A DNA stretch of 64,000 nucleotides from IDS-8 sp964424805 (lineage in GTDB: Bacteria; Pseudomonadota; Gammaproteobacteria; Steroidobacterales; Woeseiaceae). The DNA lies in NCBI GenBank assembly GCA_964424805.1, contig CAYRKH010000005.1, positions 1-64,000 of the forward strand, read 5' to 3'. A program made the position numbers and the translations under genes. Shown piece by piece: positions 53,601 through 61,863 of this stretch (its first letter is position 1; each line of letters opens with the position of its first letter). The notes below the pieces were generated by a model. That model was not told the DNA's origin. It did no database searches and saw only the letters and a program-made list of their open reading frames with translations.

Positions 53601-54131
53601 TCATCCCTCCGGCTGCGCCGACCGCTGCTTCCCCGAGAAGAACAGCGCGTCCACGATCAGGAGCACCGCGCCAACCGTAATCGCGGAATCCGCGACGTTG
53701 AACGACGGGAACGGCCAGCCCACGATCAGGACCTGCACGAAATCCACGACATAGCCGAGCCGGATGCGATCGATCACGTTGCCGATGGCGCCGCCGAGCA
53801 CCAGCGCGAGCCCGGCCGACAGCACGAGCTGGCGGCTCGTGCGCAGGCGCCACAGCCAGACCACGATCACCGCGCTGATGCCGAGTGCCAGCGCGGTGAA
53901 CAGCCAGCGCTGCCACCCGTCCGCATCGGCCAGGAAGCTGAACGCCGCGCCCTCGTTCCGCTGGTGGGTGATGTTCAGGAATGGCAGCAGGCTGATCCGG
54001 TCGTACAGCGATACCCAGTGGACGATGGCCCACTTGCTGAGCTGATCCAGCACGACTATCGCCAGCGCAACAGAGATCCACAGCGCGAACGGAGCGCGCC
54101 TGGGCAGCGCTTCGGGGCTTTCCTCGGTCAA
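53601..54131 (-). CDS. lspA: Lipoprotein signal peptidase (signal peptidase II)
   Basis: Inner-membrane aspartyl protease that removes lipoprotein signal peptides. It has 176 residues and four membrane helices. The catalytic aspartates are in GNVIDRIRLGYVVDF and FNVADSAI. The start is a TTG at 54131 behind GAGGAAAAG, overlapping the ribF stop (TTGA). In most gammaproteobacteria ileS separates ribF from lspA; here they overlap. Confidence 0.95.
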   Translation of the reverse strand: MTEESPEALPRRAPFALWISVALAIVVLDQLSKWAIVHWVSLYDRISLLPFLNITHQRNEGAAFSFLADADGWQRWLFTALALGISAVIVVWLWRLRTSRQLVLSAGLALVLGGAIGNVIDRIRLGYVVDFVQVLIVGWPFPSFNVADSAITVGAVLLIVDALFFSGKQRSAQPEG

Positions 54132-55069
54132 GTCTTTTCCTCGCTCAGCAATTCTTTCGCGCGCGCCGCATCCCGGTGCATCTGCTCGATCAACGATTGC
54201 TCGTCGTCGAACTTCTGCTCGCTGCGCAGGCGGGCAATGAAATCCACGTGAATGTAGCTTCCGTATATCTGCCGGTCAAAATCGAATATGTGCACCTCGA
54301 GCAGCGGCTTGGTGCCCCCGAACGTCGGGCGCGTCCCGACGCTCGCCACCGCATCGAGCGGCTCATCCGCGAGCCCGCGAACACGCGCCGCGAAGATTCC
54401 CATGATCGGGCTCTGCCGACGCCGCAGGTCGACGTTCGCGGTCGGGAAGCCGAGCGTGCGACCAAGCTTGTCGCCGCTTACCACCTTGCCGGACATGCTG
54501 TATGACCTGCCGAGGAGCTTCTCGGCGCGCGCCATATCGCCGCTCCAGAGCGCCTCGCGAATCGCGGTGCTGCTCACGCGCTCGCCGTCCACGAGAATAC
54601 TGGACGCCTGGTGCACCTCGAAGCCGAGCGCCCCGGACGCGCGGCGCAGGTGCTCCACCGTCCCCTGCCGACGCGCGGCGAAGCAGAAATCATCGCCGAT
54701 GACGAGATGGCGAATGTTCATCGCCTGTATCAGGATCTGCCGGATGAAGGTATCGACGGCGAGGCTGCGCATACGCCGGTCGAATCGCGGGCAGAAAAAC
54801 AGGTCGACTCCTGCCGCGGCCAGCCCGTCGAATTTCTCACGGAAGCGCATGAGGCGCGCCGGCGGCCTCGACGCCGCGAAGAACTCCTTCGGCGTCGGCT
54901 CGAAGCTCATGACGATGGACGGCAGGCGCTCGTCTGCCGAGATCGCCAGCACGCGCTCCAGCAGCTTCCGGTGGCCGAGGTGCAGGCCGTCATAGGAGCC
55001 GATGGTCGCGACGCTGCCGCCGGCAACGCGCCGGAAAGGAAAACTCGCGGCCGTACGAACGAGGTGCAC
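54128..55069 (-). CDS. ribF: Bifunctional riboflavin kinase/FAD synthetase
   Basis: Makes FMN and FAD from riboflavin. The adenylyltransferase domain has SYDGLHLGHRKLL (nucleotidyltransferase HxGH) and the kinase domain has GRTLGFPTANVDL. It has 313 residues, the usual length. The start is GTG at 55069 after AAGGACC. It lies between murJ and lspA. Confidence 0.96.
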   Translation of the reverse strand: MHLVRTAASFPFRRVAGGSVATIGSYDGLHLGHRKLLERVLAISADERLPSIVMSFEPTPKEFFAASRPPARLMRFREKFDGLAAAGVDLFFCPRFDRRMRSLAVDTFIRQILIQAMNIRHLVIGDDFCFAARRQGTVEHLRRASGALGFEVHQASSILVDGERVSSTAIREALWSGDMARAEKLLGRSYSMSGKVVSGDKLGRTLGFPTANVDLRRRQSPIMGIFAARVRGLADEPLDAVASVGTRPTFGGTKPLLEVHIFDFDRQIYGSYIHVDFIARLRSEQKFDDEQSLIEQMHRDAARAKELLSEEKT

Positions 55070-55155
55070 GTTCTTTCAGGTCCTTCGCGACAGGCGATCG
55101 GGAATCGTCATGGGATTAATTGTACTTGGCGCACGCTACATTATCCGCATCACGC

Positions 55156-56784
55156 TCATCCGCCGCGCAGCCTGAAGGCCGACGGCCTCACGCCCAGCAG
55201 GAACAACGCCGCAAAGTAGATCGCCGCGCCTGCTGTTACCTCGGCGCCCAGCCACAACGAGCGGCTCACGATGCCGCTCTCCAGCCACCACTCGAGCGGG
55301 CGCGCCAGGTACAGCAACGCGGCGACCATGCACGCGCCGCCGATGACGATGCGCAGGAGAAACCCCGCCCAGCCGCCGCTGCGACCGGCTATCCCGTCGG
55401 CCCGGAGGCGGACGAAAAGCAGCACGGCGTTCAGGATCGCCGCCACCGAGATCGCGAGCGCGAGACCGGCGTGCGCCCCCTCGTATCCCGCCTGCGTCAG
55501 CCACCAGGCCAGCAATACGCTCAGCAGGAAATTCACTGCCAGCGCGATCAGCCCGATTTTCACCGGCGTTTTCGTGTCCTCGCGCGCGAAGTAAGCCGGC
55601 GCCAGGATCTTGACGAACGAGAAGCCGACCAAACCGAGCGCGAATGCCTGCAGGCTCAACGCCGCCATGCGCACGTCCGAGGCGGAGAACGCGCCGCCGT
55701 AGAAGATCGTGCCAACCAGCGGCTCTGCCAGCACGACCAGCCCCAGCGCGGCGGGCACGGCAATGAGGAATACGAGCCGCATCGACCAGTCGACGGTCCG
55801 CGAGAACTCGGCCATGGAGGCATTGGCGTGCTGGCGCGACAGGTAGGGCAAAGTGACGGTTGCCAGCGCAATGCCGAACAATCCAAGCGGGAACTCCATC
55901 AGCCGGTCCGAGTAATACAGGAGGCTGATCTTGCCGACGTCCAGCATCGACGCGATGATCCCGCCGAGCAGCACGTTGATCTGCGCCACCGACGAGCCGA
56001 AGATCGCCGGCAGCATCAGCTTGCCGATCCGGCGCACCCCCTCGTGTTGAGGGCGCCAGCGCGGCCGGGGAACGGCGTGGATCTTCGCCAGGAACGGCAG
56101 CTGGAACAGGAGCTGCACGATGCCGGCAATGAATACTCCCCACGCCAGCGCCATGCCCGGGTTCTCGAGCTGCGGCGACAGCCACATCGCGCTCGCGATC
56201 AGCACCACGTTCAAAATCACGGGCGTGAACGCCGGGGCGGCGAACCGGCCGTAGGTGTTCAGGATGCCGCCCGCGAAGGCCGTCAGCGATACGAAGAAGA
56301 GGTACGGGAACGTGAACCGCAGCATCGCCGTGGCCACGTCGAAGCGGCCGTCCTCGCCGATGAAGCCCGGGGCGACGATGAGCACCAAAAGCGGCGCCGC
56401 AATGACGCCGGCCAGCGTCACGAGGAACAGGATCAGCCCGAACGTGCCGGCGACGGCGTCGACCAGCAGGCGCGCTTCCTCGTGGTCGTGCCGTTCGCGG
56501 TAGCGCGCCATGACCGGCACGAAGCCCTGGGAGAACGCGCCCTCGGCGAAGAAGCGGCGCAGCATGTTCGGGATACGGTTGGCGACGATGAACGCATCCA
56601 TGATGACGGTCGCCCCGAAGTAGCGGGCGAACACGACGTCGCGCACGAGGCCGAGTATGCGCGACAGCAGGGTCATGCCGCTGACGACAGAGGTCGACTG
56701 CAGGAGATGGCGACCGGACAGGGTGCGCGGCGGCAGGTCGGGTGCGGCGGAGGTCCGGCCGTCGGCCGGCTGGTGTTCGGGCAT
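55156..56784 (-). CDS. murJ: Lipid II flippase MurJ
   Basis: Inner-membrane flippase that moves lipid II outward for peptidoglycan synthesis. It has about 14 hydrophobic segments. The N terminus has SRILGLVRDVVFARYFG and MDAFIVANRIPNMLRRFFAEGAFSQGFVPV, hallmarks of MurJ, including the conserved arginines. It has 542 residues from the ATG at 56784; a GTG at 56814 would add ten. It is divergent from rpsT, as in Pseudomonas and E. coli relatives. Confidence 0.95.
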   Translation of the reverse strand: MPEHQPADGRTSAAPDLPPRTLSGRHLLQSTSVVSGMTLLSRILGLVRDVVFARYFGATVIMDAFIVANRIPNMLRRFFAEGAFSQGFVPVMARYRERHDHEEARLLVDAVAGTFGLILFLVTLAGVIAAPLLVLIVAPGFIGEDGRFDVATAMLRFTFPYLFFVSLTAFAGGILNTYGRFAAPAFTPVILNVVLIASAMWLSPQLENPGMALAWGVFIAGIVQLLFQLPFLAKIHAVPRPRWRPQHEGVRRIGKLMLPAIFGSSVAQINVLLGGIIASMLDVGKISLLYYSDRLMEFPLGLFGIALATVTLPYLSRQHANASMAEFSRTVDWSMRLVFLIAVPAALGLVVLAEPLVGTIFYGGAFSASDVRMAALSLQAFALGLVGFSFVKILAPAYFAREDTKTPVKIGLIALAVNFLLSVLLAWWLTQAGYEGAHAGLALAISVAAILNAVLLFVRLRADGIAGRSGGWAGFLLRIVIGGACMVAALLYLARPLEWWLESGIVSRSLWLGAEVTAGAAIYFAALFLLGVRPSAFRLRGG

Positions 56785-56901
56785 GCGGCTGGAGCCTTGA
56801 GCGCGGAATCGCACTAGTGTAGCGTGAAATGCATCCTCGAATCAGTCACATAGCCCGAAATGTGAGCCGGCGCGCCACGCGGCGACCTGCCCGGGACGGC
56901 G

Positions 56902-56930
56902 TTGACATTCGACCGGCGCCCGCGAATAAT
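56902..56930 (+). promoter_or_regulatory. Probable sigma-70 promoter of rpsT
   Basis: TTGACA (56902-56907), a 17-bp spacer and AATAAT (56925-56930): a perfect -35 and a five-of-six -10. It is 67 bp upstream of the rpsT start codon. Confidence 0.75.
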
Positions 56931-56996
56931 ACGCGGCTCTTTTGGACCCGACGCGCGTTAAGCGCCGCCGGGCAAACCCGACACACGGTATCACGA

Positions 56997-57263
56997 GTGG
57001 CCAACATCAAATCAGCCCGGAAGCGCGCCCGGCAGGCAGACAAGACGCGGCTCCATAACATGGGCCTGCGCTCGCGCATGCGCACGCACATCAAGAACGT
57101 CATCAAGGCCGTCGAAAAGGGCGACAAGGATGCCGCCGGCAAGGCATACACCGCCGCCGTACCGGTCATCGACAGCATGACCAACAAGGGCATCATCAGC
57201 AAGAACAAGGCCGCCCGCCACAAGAGCCGCCTGAACCGAATGGTAAAGGCGCTCGCCGCCTAA
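56997..57263 (+). CDS. rpsT: 30S ribosomal protein S20
   Basis: An 88-residue basic protein: ANIKSARKRARQADKTR at the N terminus and NKGIISKNKAARHKSRLN at the C terminus, both S20 signatures. The start is GTG at 56997, giving the known N terminus; weak or rare starts are usual for rpsT. Its stop codon lies inside a 13-bp sequence duplicated on the other side of a palindromic insertion. Confidence 0.97.
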   Translation: MANIKSARKRARQADKTRLHNMGLRSRMRTHIKNVIKAVEKGDKDAAGKAYTAAVPVIDSMTNKGIISKNKAARHKSRLNRMVKALAA

Positions 57264-57357
57264 GTAATTTCCTAAAAAGGTGTCTAAAAAGGTGTCAGGT
57301 TTATTTTCCTAAAAGGAAAATAAACCTGACACCTTTTTACCCTTCTAAGTAATTTCC
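57260..57357. mobile_element. Palindromic element copy 2 with 13-bp flanking duplication
   Basis: The arms 57285-57310 and 57314-57339 form a near-identical copy of the palindrome at 39354-39409. The flanks CTAAGTAATTTCC at 57260-57272 and 57345-57357 are an exact 13-bp direct repeat. The left copy contains the rpsT stop and the right copy the obgE stop, so removing one copy and the 72 bp between would leave the two convergent genes overlapping at their stops. CTAAAAAGGTGTC is also tandemly repeated inside the left end (57272-57296). There is no coding capacity. Confidence 0.85.
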
Positions 57358-58349
57358 CGCATTACCGCCTGCGCGAGTTCCTCGCAGCCCGCGCCCGTGG
57401 CGGCGCTGACCTCGAAGTACGGCGCCTGCCAGTCCAGCGCCTCCAGCAGCCGCTGCCGTGCGGGGACGAGGTCCTCCGGCGGCAGCAGGTCCACCTTGTT
57501 CAGCACGAGCCAGCGCGGCTTTGCGGCCAGCTCTGTTGAGAACTTGCCGAGCTCCCGTTCGATGGCGCGCACCTGGCCGGCGGGGTCGTCCGCCGCATCG
57601 AGCGGCGCCATATCGACGAGGTGCAGCAGCAGCCTGCAGCGCTGCACGTGCTTCAGGAACTGCAGCCCGAGCCCCGCGCCCTCCGCGGCGCCCTCGATCA
57701 GGCCGGGGATGTCGGCGACCACGAAGCTCTGCCCCACCCCGACCGTCACGACGCCGAGGTGTGGATGCAGGGTCGTGAACGGATAGGCGGCCACTTTCGG
57801 CCTGGCCCTCGACAACGCTCGCAGCAATGTGGATTTGCCTGCATTGGGGAGGCCGACGAGCCCGGCGTCGGCAAGCAGCTTGAGCTCGAGCTTCAGGTGC
57901 CGTGCCTCGCCGGGCGTGCCGCTCGTGGTCTTGCGAGGCGCCCGGTTGGTACTGCTCTTGAACCGGGTGTTCCCGTAGCCGCCGCGCCCGCCCTCCGCGA
58001 CCTTCAGGCGCTGGCCGTCCTCCGCAAGATCGCCCAGGAGCTCGCCCGTGTCGACGTCGTGAACCAGCGTGCCGCGCGGCACCGGAATCACGAGGTCCTC
58101 GCCCGATTTTCCGGTCTTGTTGCGGCCGGCGCCGGGCTGGCCGCTTTCCGCGCGGTATTTCCGGGCCACGCGAAAATCCGCGAGGGTATTGATCCCCTCC
58201 CGAGCCACCAGGTACACGCTGCCGCCGTGGCCGCCGTCACCGCCGTCGGGACCGCCGCGCTCGATGTACTTCTCGCGGCGAAAGCTCAGGCACCCGGGCC
58301 CGCCGTTGCCGGCGTGCGCCCGAATGGTGGCTTCATCGACGAATTTCAT
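57345..58349 (-). CDS. obgE: GTPase ObgE/CgtA
   Basis: Essential ribosome-associated GTPase. The N-terminal Gly-rich Obg fold (residues 1-158) has GGPGCLSFRREKYIE and GGDGGHGGSVYL. The G domain has GLPNAGKST (P-loop), DIPGLIEGA (switch II) and NKVD. It has 334 residues, so the acidic C-terminal tail of longer homologues is short or absent. The ATG at 58349 is the usual start; a GTG at 58364 is in frame. It is downstream of rpmA across a terminator. Confidence 0.96.
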   Translation of the reverse strand: MKFVDEATIRAHAGNGGPGCLSFRREKYIERGGPDGGDGGHGGSVYLVAREGINTLADFRVARKYRAESGQPGAGRNKTGKSGEDLVIPVPRGTLVHDVDTGELLGDLAEDGQRLKVAEGGRGGYGNTRFKSSTNRAPRKTTSGTPGEARHLKLELKLLADAGLVGLPNAGKSTLLRALSRARPKVAAYPFTTLHPHLGVVTVGVGQSFVVADIPGLIEGAAEGAGLGLQFLKHVQRCRLLLHLVDMAPLDAADDPAGQVRAIERELGKFSTELAAKPRWLVLNKVDLLPPEDLVPARQRLLEALDWQAPYFEVSAATGAGCEELAQAVMREIT

Positions 58350-58364
58350 GAAGACATTGTCCAC

Positions 58365-58390
58365 AAAAAACCCCGCGAAGGTGCGGGGTT
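58365..58390 (-). terminator. Rho-independent terminator after rpmA
   Basis: On the minus strand CCCCGC-ACCTTC-GCGGGG is followed by TTTTTT. It lies between rpmA and obgE, so obgE may depend on read-through or its own promoter. Confidence 0.85.
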
Positions 58391-58416
58391 CTTCGGGTCC
58401 GCGCGAAAAGCGACGC

Positions 58417-58674
58417 TCAGCTCGTTTCGACGCTCACGAACTGGCGGTTCTTCGGACCTTTCTTCTCGAACTTCACCTGCCCGTTGCGAGTCGCGAACAG
58501 CGTGTGATCGCGGCCGATGCCGACATTGACGCCGGGGTGAAAGCGCGTGCCCCGCTGGCGCACAATGATGTTGCCCGCGACCACGTTCTCGCCGCCGAAG
58601 ATCTTGACGCCGAGTCGTTTTGACTCCGAATCACGCCCGTTCTTGCTGCTTCCGCCTGCTTTCTTGTGTGCCAC
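58417..58674 (-). CDS. rpmA: 50S ribosomal protein L27
   Basis: An 85-residue protein: MAHKKAGGSSKNGRDSESKR at the N terminus (the conserved tail reaching the peptidyl-transferase centre) and FHPGVNVGIGRDHTLFA. The start is GTG at 58674. It is the second gene of the rplU-rpmA unit. Confidence 0.97.
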   Translation of the reverse strand: MAHKKAGGSSKNGRDSESKRLGVKIFGGENVVAGNIIVRQRGTRFHPGVNVGIGRDHTLFATRNGQVKFEKKGPKNRQFVSVETS

Positions 58675-58750
58675 TTTACCGTACCTGTTGCTCTAGCCCG
58701 GCCGTCCGGCCGGAAACCCGTTGTTCATGAGATCGCGGTTTCGCGAACCC

Positions 58751-59242
58751 TCACTCGTCGCCGGCGTCCTTCTTCCCGGCGACCGTCTTCTTGGAAGCGG
58801 CCTTCCTGGTTGCCGTCTTCTTGCTCGTCTTCTTCGCAGCGGCCTTTGTGCCGGCGCTCTTCTCCGCCTGCTTCGGCGCCGCGGACTCTTCCGCTGCCGC
58901 CGCCGACGTCTCCTGCTTCGGCTTGCCCGACGCCGCGCCGATCGAGGTAATCTCCACCTCCGTGAACCACTGCCGGTGCGTGTGCTGCCGCAGGTAGTTC
59001 TGCCGGCGCCGGAACTTCGTGACGCTTACCTTGCCGGTGCGTCCCTGCCGAACCACCTTCGCACTGACGGTCGTGCCCGACAAGAGCGGGCTGCCGACGT
59101 TGACGTCGCTGCCCTCGCCCACCAGCAGGACCTCGTCGAAGCTGACGTCAGCACCTTCCTCGGCGTCGAGTTTCTCGACCTTCAGGCGCTCACCTTCCGC
59201 TGCCCGGTACTGTTTGCCGCCAGCGCGAAAAACCGCGTACAT
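58751..59242 (-). CDS. rplU: 50S ribosomal protein L21 with a Lys/Ala-rich C-terminal extension
   Basis: Residues 1-103 are a normal L21 (MYAVFRAGGKQYR, GKVSVTKFRRRQNY and HRQWFTEVEI). An extra tail of nearly 60 residues follows, rich in Ala, Lys, Thr and Ser with repeated AAKKT/SKK words resembling histone H1-like or Lys-rich disordered tails. The total is 163 residues against about 103 for E. coli. The tail is in frame with no sign of fusion to another gene. It is first in the rplU-rpmA unit. Confidence 0.96.
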   Translation of the reverse strand: MYAVFRAGGKQYRAAEGERLKVEKLDAEEGADVSFDEVLLVGEGSDVNVGSPLLSGTTVSAKVVRQGRTGKVSVTKFRRRQNYLRQHTHRQWFTEVEITSIGAASGKPKQETSAAAAEESAAPKQAEKSAGTKAAAKKTSKKTATRKAASKKTVAGKKDAGDE

Positions 59243-59360
59243 CGTCTACTCCGTCTTGCGACCTGCAGCGAAAAACGCAAGCCGCTGAAAAATCCATGAA
59301 AATCGGGCGACTGGCCGGGGATACCGGCCGGACATGGCTTGCCGCCACAAAAGAGCGGGA

Positions 59361-59389
59361 ATTCTATAGACTCGATGAGCCCGGGTCAA
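59361..59389 (-). promoter_or_regulatory. Probable sigma-70 promoter of rplU-rpmA
   Basis: On the minus strand, TTGACC (59384-59389), a 17-bp spacer and TAGAAT (59361-59366). It lies 119 bp upstream of the rplU start, in the gap shared with divergent ispB. Confidence 0.7.
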
Positions 59390-59505
59390 CGCGCGGCCCC
59401 GCACGAAGGCGCTGCTTTTCAACGGTTTGGAGCCGGCCGGTAGTGGCAACCTCGCGCAGCGGTCTGTCGCCAATGCGGGACGTTTCAGGCATTATCATCT
59501 CCGCC

Positions 59506-60504
59506 ATGCAGCTCGCAGAGAAATCACCCGACGCCCTCTCCCTGGACGACGTCTCGCGGCTTGCCGCGAGCGACATGGCCGCCGTCGACGCCCTCATTCG
59601 CGAGTCCCTCAAGAGCGACGTGATCCTCGTCTCCGAGGTGTCGCAGCACATCGTCACCAGCGGCGGCAAGCGGCTGCGGCCGCTGATCGTGCTGCTCGCG
59701 GCGCGCGCGCTGGGCTACGACGGGAGCGCCCACGTGCAGTCCGCCGCCATCATCGAGTTCATCCACACTGCCACCCTGCTGCACGATGACGTGGTCGACT
59801 CGTCCGCTCGCCGCCGCGGCCGCGACACGGCCAACACCGTCTTCGGCAACCAGGCGAGCGTGCTGGTCGGCGACTTCCTCTACTCCCGCGCCTTCCAGAT
59901 GATGGTGAACGTCGGCCGGATGCGGGTCATGCAGATCCTGGCGGACGCGACCAACACCATCGCCGCCGGCGAGGTCATGCAGCTCATGAACGTGCACGAC
60001 CCCGACCTTTCCGAGGCCAGCTACCGACAGGTCATCTACCGCAAGACCGCGCGGCTGTTCGAGGCGGGCGCGCAGATCGCGGCCGTGCTCGCCGAGCGCA
60101 ACGACCGCGACGAGGCAGCGATGATCCGCTACGGCCAGGACCTCGGTACCGCCTTCCAGCTCATCGACGACGCGCTGGACTACGGTGCCTCGCCGGAGGA
60201 ACTCGGCAAGAACCTCGGCGACGACCTCGCGGAAGGCAAGATGACGCTGCCCCTGATCTATGCCATGGCGAAAGGCAGCGACGGCGAGCGCAAGCTGATA
60301 CGGGCGGCGATCGAAGGCGGAGGGCTGCACGGCCTCGACGACATCCAGGCCGTCATCGACCGCACGGGCGCGCTCGAGTACACGGCCGCCCGGGCCCGCG
60401 AAGCGGCCGACTCCGCCATCGACGCGCTTGCCGGCATCCCGGAAAGCGAGCACCGGGCCGCGCTGGTAGCGATCGCGGAGTTCGCGGTCAAGCGCCGCTC
60501 CTGA
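59506..60504 (+). CDS. ispB: Octaprenyl diphosphate synthase
   Basis: Trans-prenyl transferase making the ubiquinone/menaquinone side chain. GGKRLRPLIVLLAARA, the first Asp-rich motif LLHDDVVD, and the second FQLIDDALDY are all present. It has 332 residues from the ATG at 59506, aligning with E. coli IspB over its full length; an in-frame ATG at 59473 is possible. Product chain length (octa or other) cannot be read from the sequence. It is divergent from rplU, the usual arrangement. Confidence 0.93.
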   Translation: MQLAEKSPDALSLDDVSRLAASDMAAVDALIRESLKSDVILVSEVSQHIVTSGGKRLRPLIVLLAARALGYDGSAHVQSAAIIEFIHTATLLHDDVVDSSARRRGRDTANTVFGNQASVLVGDFLYSRAFQMMVNVGRMRVMQILADATNTIAAGEVMQLMNVHDPDLSEASYRQVIYRKTARLFEAGAQIAAVLAERNDRDEAAMIRYGQDLGTAFQLIDDALDYGASPEELGKNLGDDLAEGKMTLPLIYAMAKGSDGERKLIRAAIEGGGLHGLDDIQAVIDRTGALEYTAARAREAADSAIDALAGIPESEHRAALVAIAEFAVKRRS

Positions 60505-60518
60505 ATCCCCTGGCCGGC

Positions 60519-61580
60519 TCAGTACCCCCGCGCCGCGTCGAACCGGTTCTCCATTTCCCCCGCCCGGCCCTGGAGGAACAGCTCGAGGTTGCGGCAGAAC
60601 AGCGCCGCCAGCCGCTCGTTCTCCGCTGCCACCCTGCTCGCGGAATGCGGGCTGATGAGCACGTTCTCGAGATCCCACAGCGGGCTCTTCTCCGGCAGCG
60701 GCTCGGTGCGAAACACGTCGAGGGCCGCGAACGCCAGCCGCCCCGACAAGAGCGCGGCGACCAGGGCGGCTTCGTCGACGGCGGAGCCCCGCCCGATGCT
60801 GACGAGCACCGCGCCGGGCTTCAGGGCGTCGAAGGCGGCACCGTCGAGGATGTCCCGCGTGGCGGGCGTCTCCGGCGCGCACAGCACCAGCGCGTCGGTC
60901 TCCCCGAGCATCGCGTGCAGGTCCGCCTGCCGGAAGACCGCGTCGATCGCGAGATCGGCCGCGGTCACGGCGGATTCGTCGCGAATGAGGCCGTTCACCC
61001 GCATGCCGAACGACTTGCCCGTCGCCGCGATCCGTCGGCCGATACCGCCCAGGCCGACGATCGACAGGGTCTTGCCCTCGAGGCTGCCGGAGGTGTAGAG
61101 CTGCCAGCGGCGCGCCGCCTGTTCACGCCGCAGGTGCGCATACTCCTTGGCGTGCATCAGCAGGGCCATGAAGGTGAACTCGGTCAGCGGCGCGGCGTGC
61201 AGGCCGCGCGCGGTGGTGATCGTGATGCCGCGCGCGCCCAGCCCGAGCGCCTGTACCCGCGGGCCGACGCCGGAGTTGGCGGCCTGGATCCACTGCAGCG
61301 CTCCGGCGTTGTCCACCGGATTGGTGCCGTCCGCACGATCGGGCGGGATGTCCCACAGGATTTGCGCCCCGGCGATCAACTCGTCCCAGCGGGCCTCATC
61401 CCCCGGCGAGCGCCGGAAATCCGGGTCGCCCTGGTGATCCCCGTGATAGCGCATCGGCGGCAGCAGGCCGGGCTCGTACAGCACCTCGACCTGCTCCGGC
61501 CCTACCCGGCCGATTCTCTCCACGTGCTCCGGCTCCAGCGGTGTCGCGATGACCAGCCGGAGTTTGTTCTTGTTCTTCAA
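60519..61580 (-). CDS. D-2-hydroxyacid dehydrogenase family protein
   Basis: A 353-residue NAD(P)-dependent oxidoreductase. The nucleotide site SIVGLGGIGRRIA is central. Catalytic residues are visible as Arg in SIGRGSAVDE, Glu in VFRTEPLPEKSPLW and His in ISPHSA. The N-terminal catalytic half has an unusual charged insert (MRYHGDHQGDPDFRRSPGDE). The substrate is unknown; glyoxylate/hydroxypyruvate-reductase-like relatives are plausible. The start appears to be TTG at 61580 after AAGGG. It converges on ispB. Confidence 0.88.
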   Translation of the reverse strand: MKNKNKLRLVIATPLEPEHVERIGRVGPEQVEVLYEPGLLPPMRYHGDHQGDPDFRRSPGDEARWDELIAGAQILWDIPPDRADGTNPVDNAGALQWIQAANSGVGPRVQALGLGARGITITTARGLHAAPLTEFTFMALLMHAKEYAHLRREQAARRWQLYTSGSLEGKTLSIVGLGGIGRRIAATGKSFGMRVNGLIRDESAVTAADLAIDAVFRQADLHAMLGETDALVLCAPETPATRDILDGAAFDALKPGAVLVSIGRGSAVDEAALVAALLSGRLAFAALDVFRTEPLPEKSPLWDLENVLISPHSASRVAAENERLAALFCRNLELFLQGRAGEMENRFDAARGY

Positions 61581-61721
61581 CGCTTAACTATCCCTTTGAG
61601 AGCCTCTTCGGCTGGGCGACTGAAACCGCCCTGACACTTATATATAGGCAGCCCGCGTTCGACGGCCTGCAAAACCATCTGGCCCCGTGCGGTCTGCCTG
61701 TGTATCATTGCGCGCCTGTTT

Positions 61722-61798
61722 CGGGGTGTAGCTCAGCCTGGTAGAGCACTGCCTTCGGGAGGCAGGGGCCGTAGGTTCAAATCCTATCACCCCGACCA
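61722..61798 (+). tRNA. tRNA-Pro (CGG)
   Basis: Acceptor CGGGGTG pairs with CACCCCG, D-arm GCTCAGCCTGGTAGAGC, anticodon stem CTGCC/GGCAG around loop TTCGGGA (anticodon CGG), T-arm TAGG..TTCAAAT..CCTA, then A and an encoded CCA. It has 77 bases. Confidence 0.97.
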
Positions 61799-61863
61799 GG
61801 ATTCCCGCGTTCGTACGGCTTCGGCCTCCCTGCTCTTCAACGCCGGCCCGCTGGCGAACCCCG

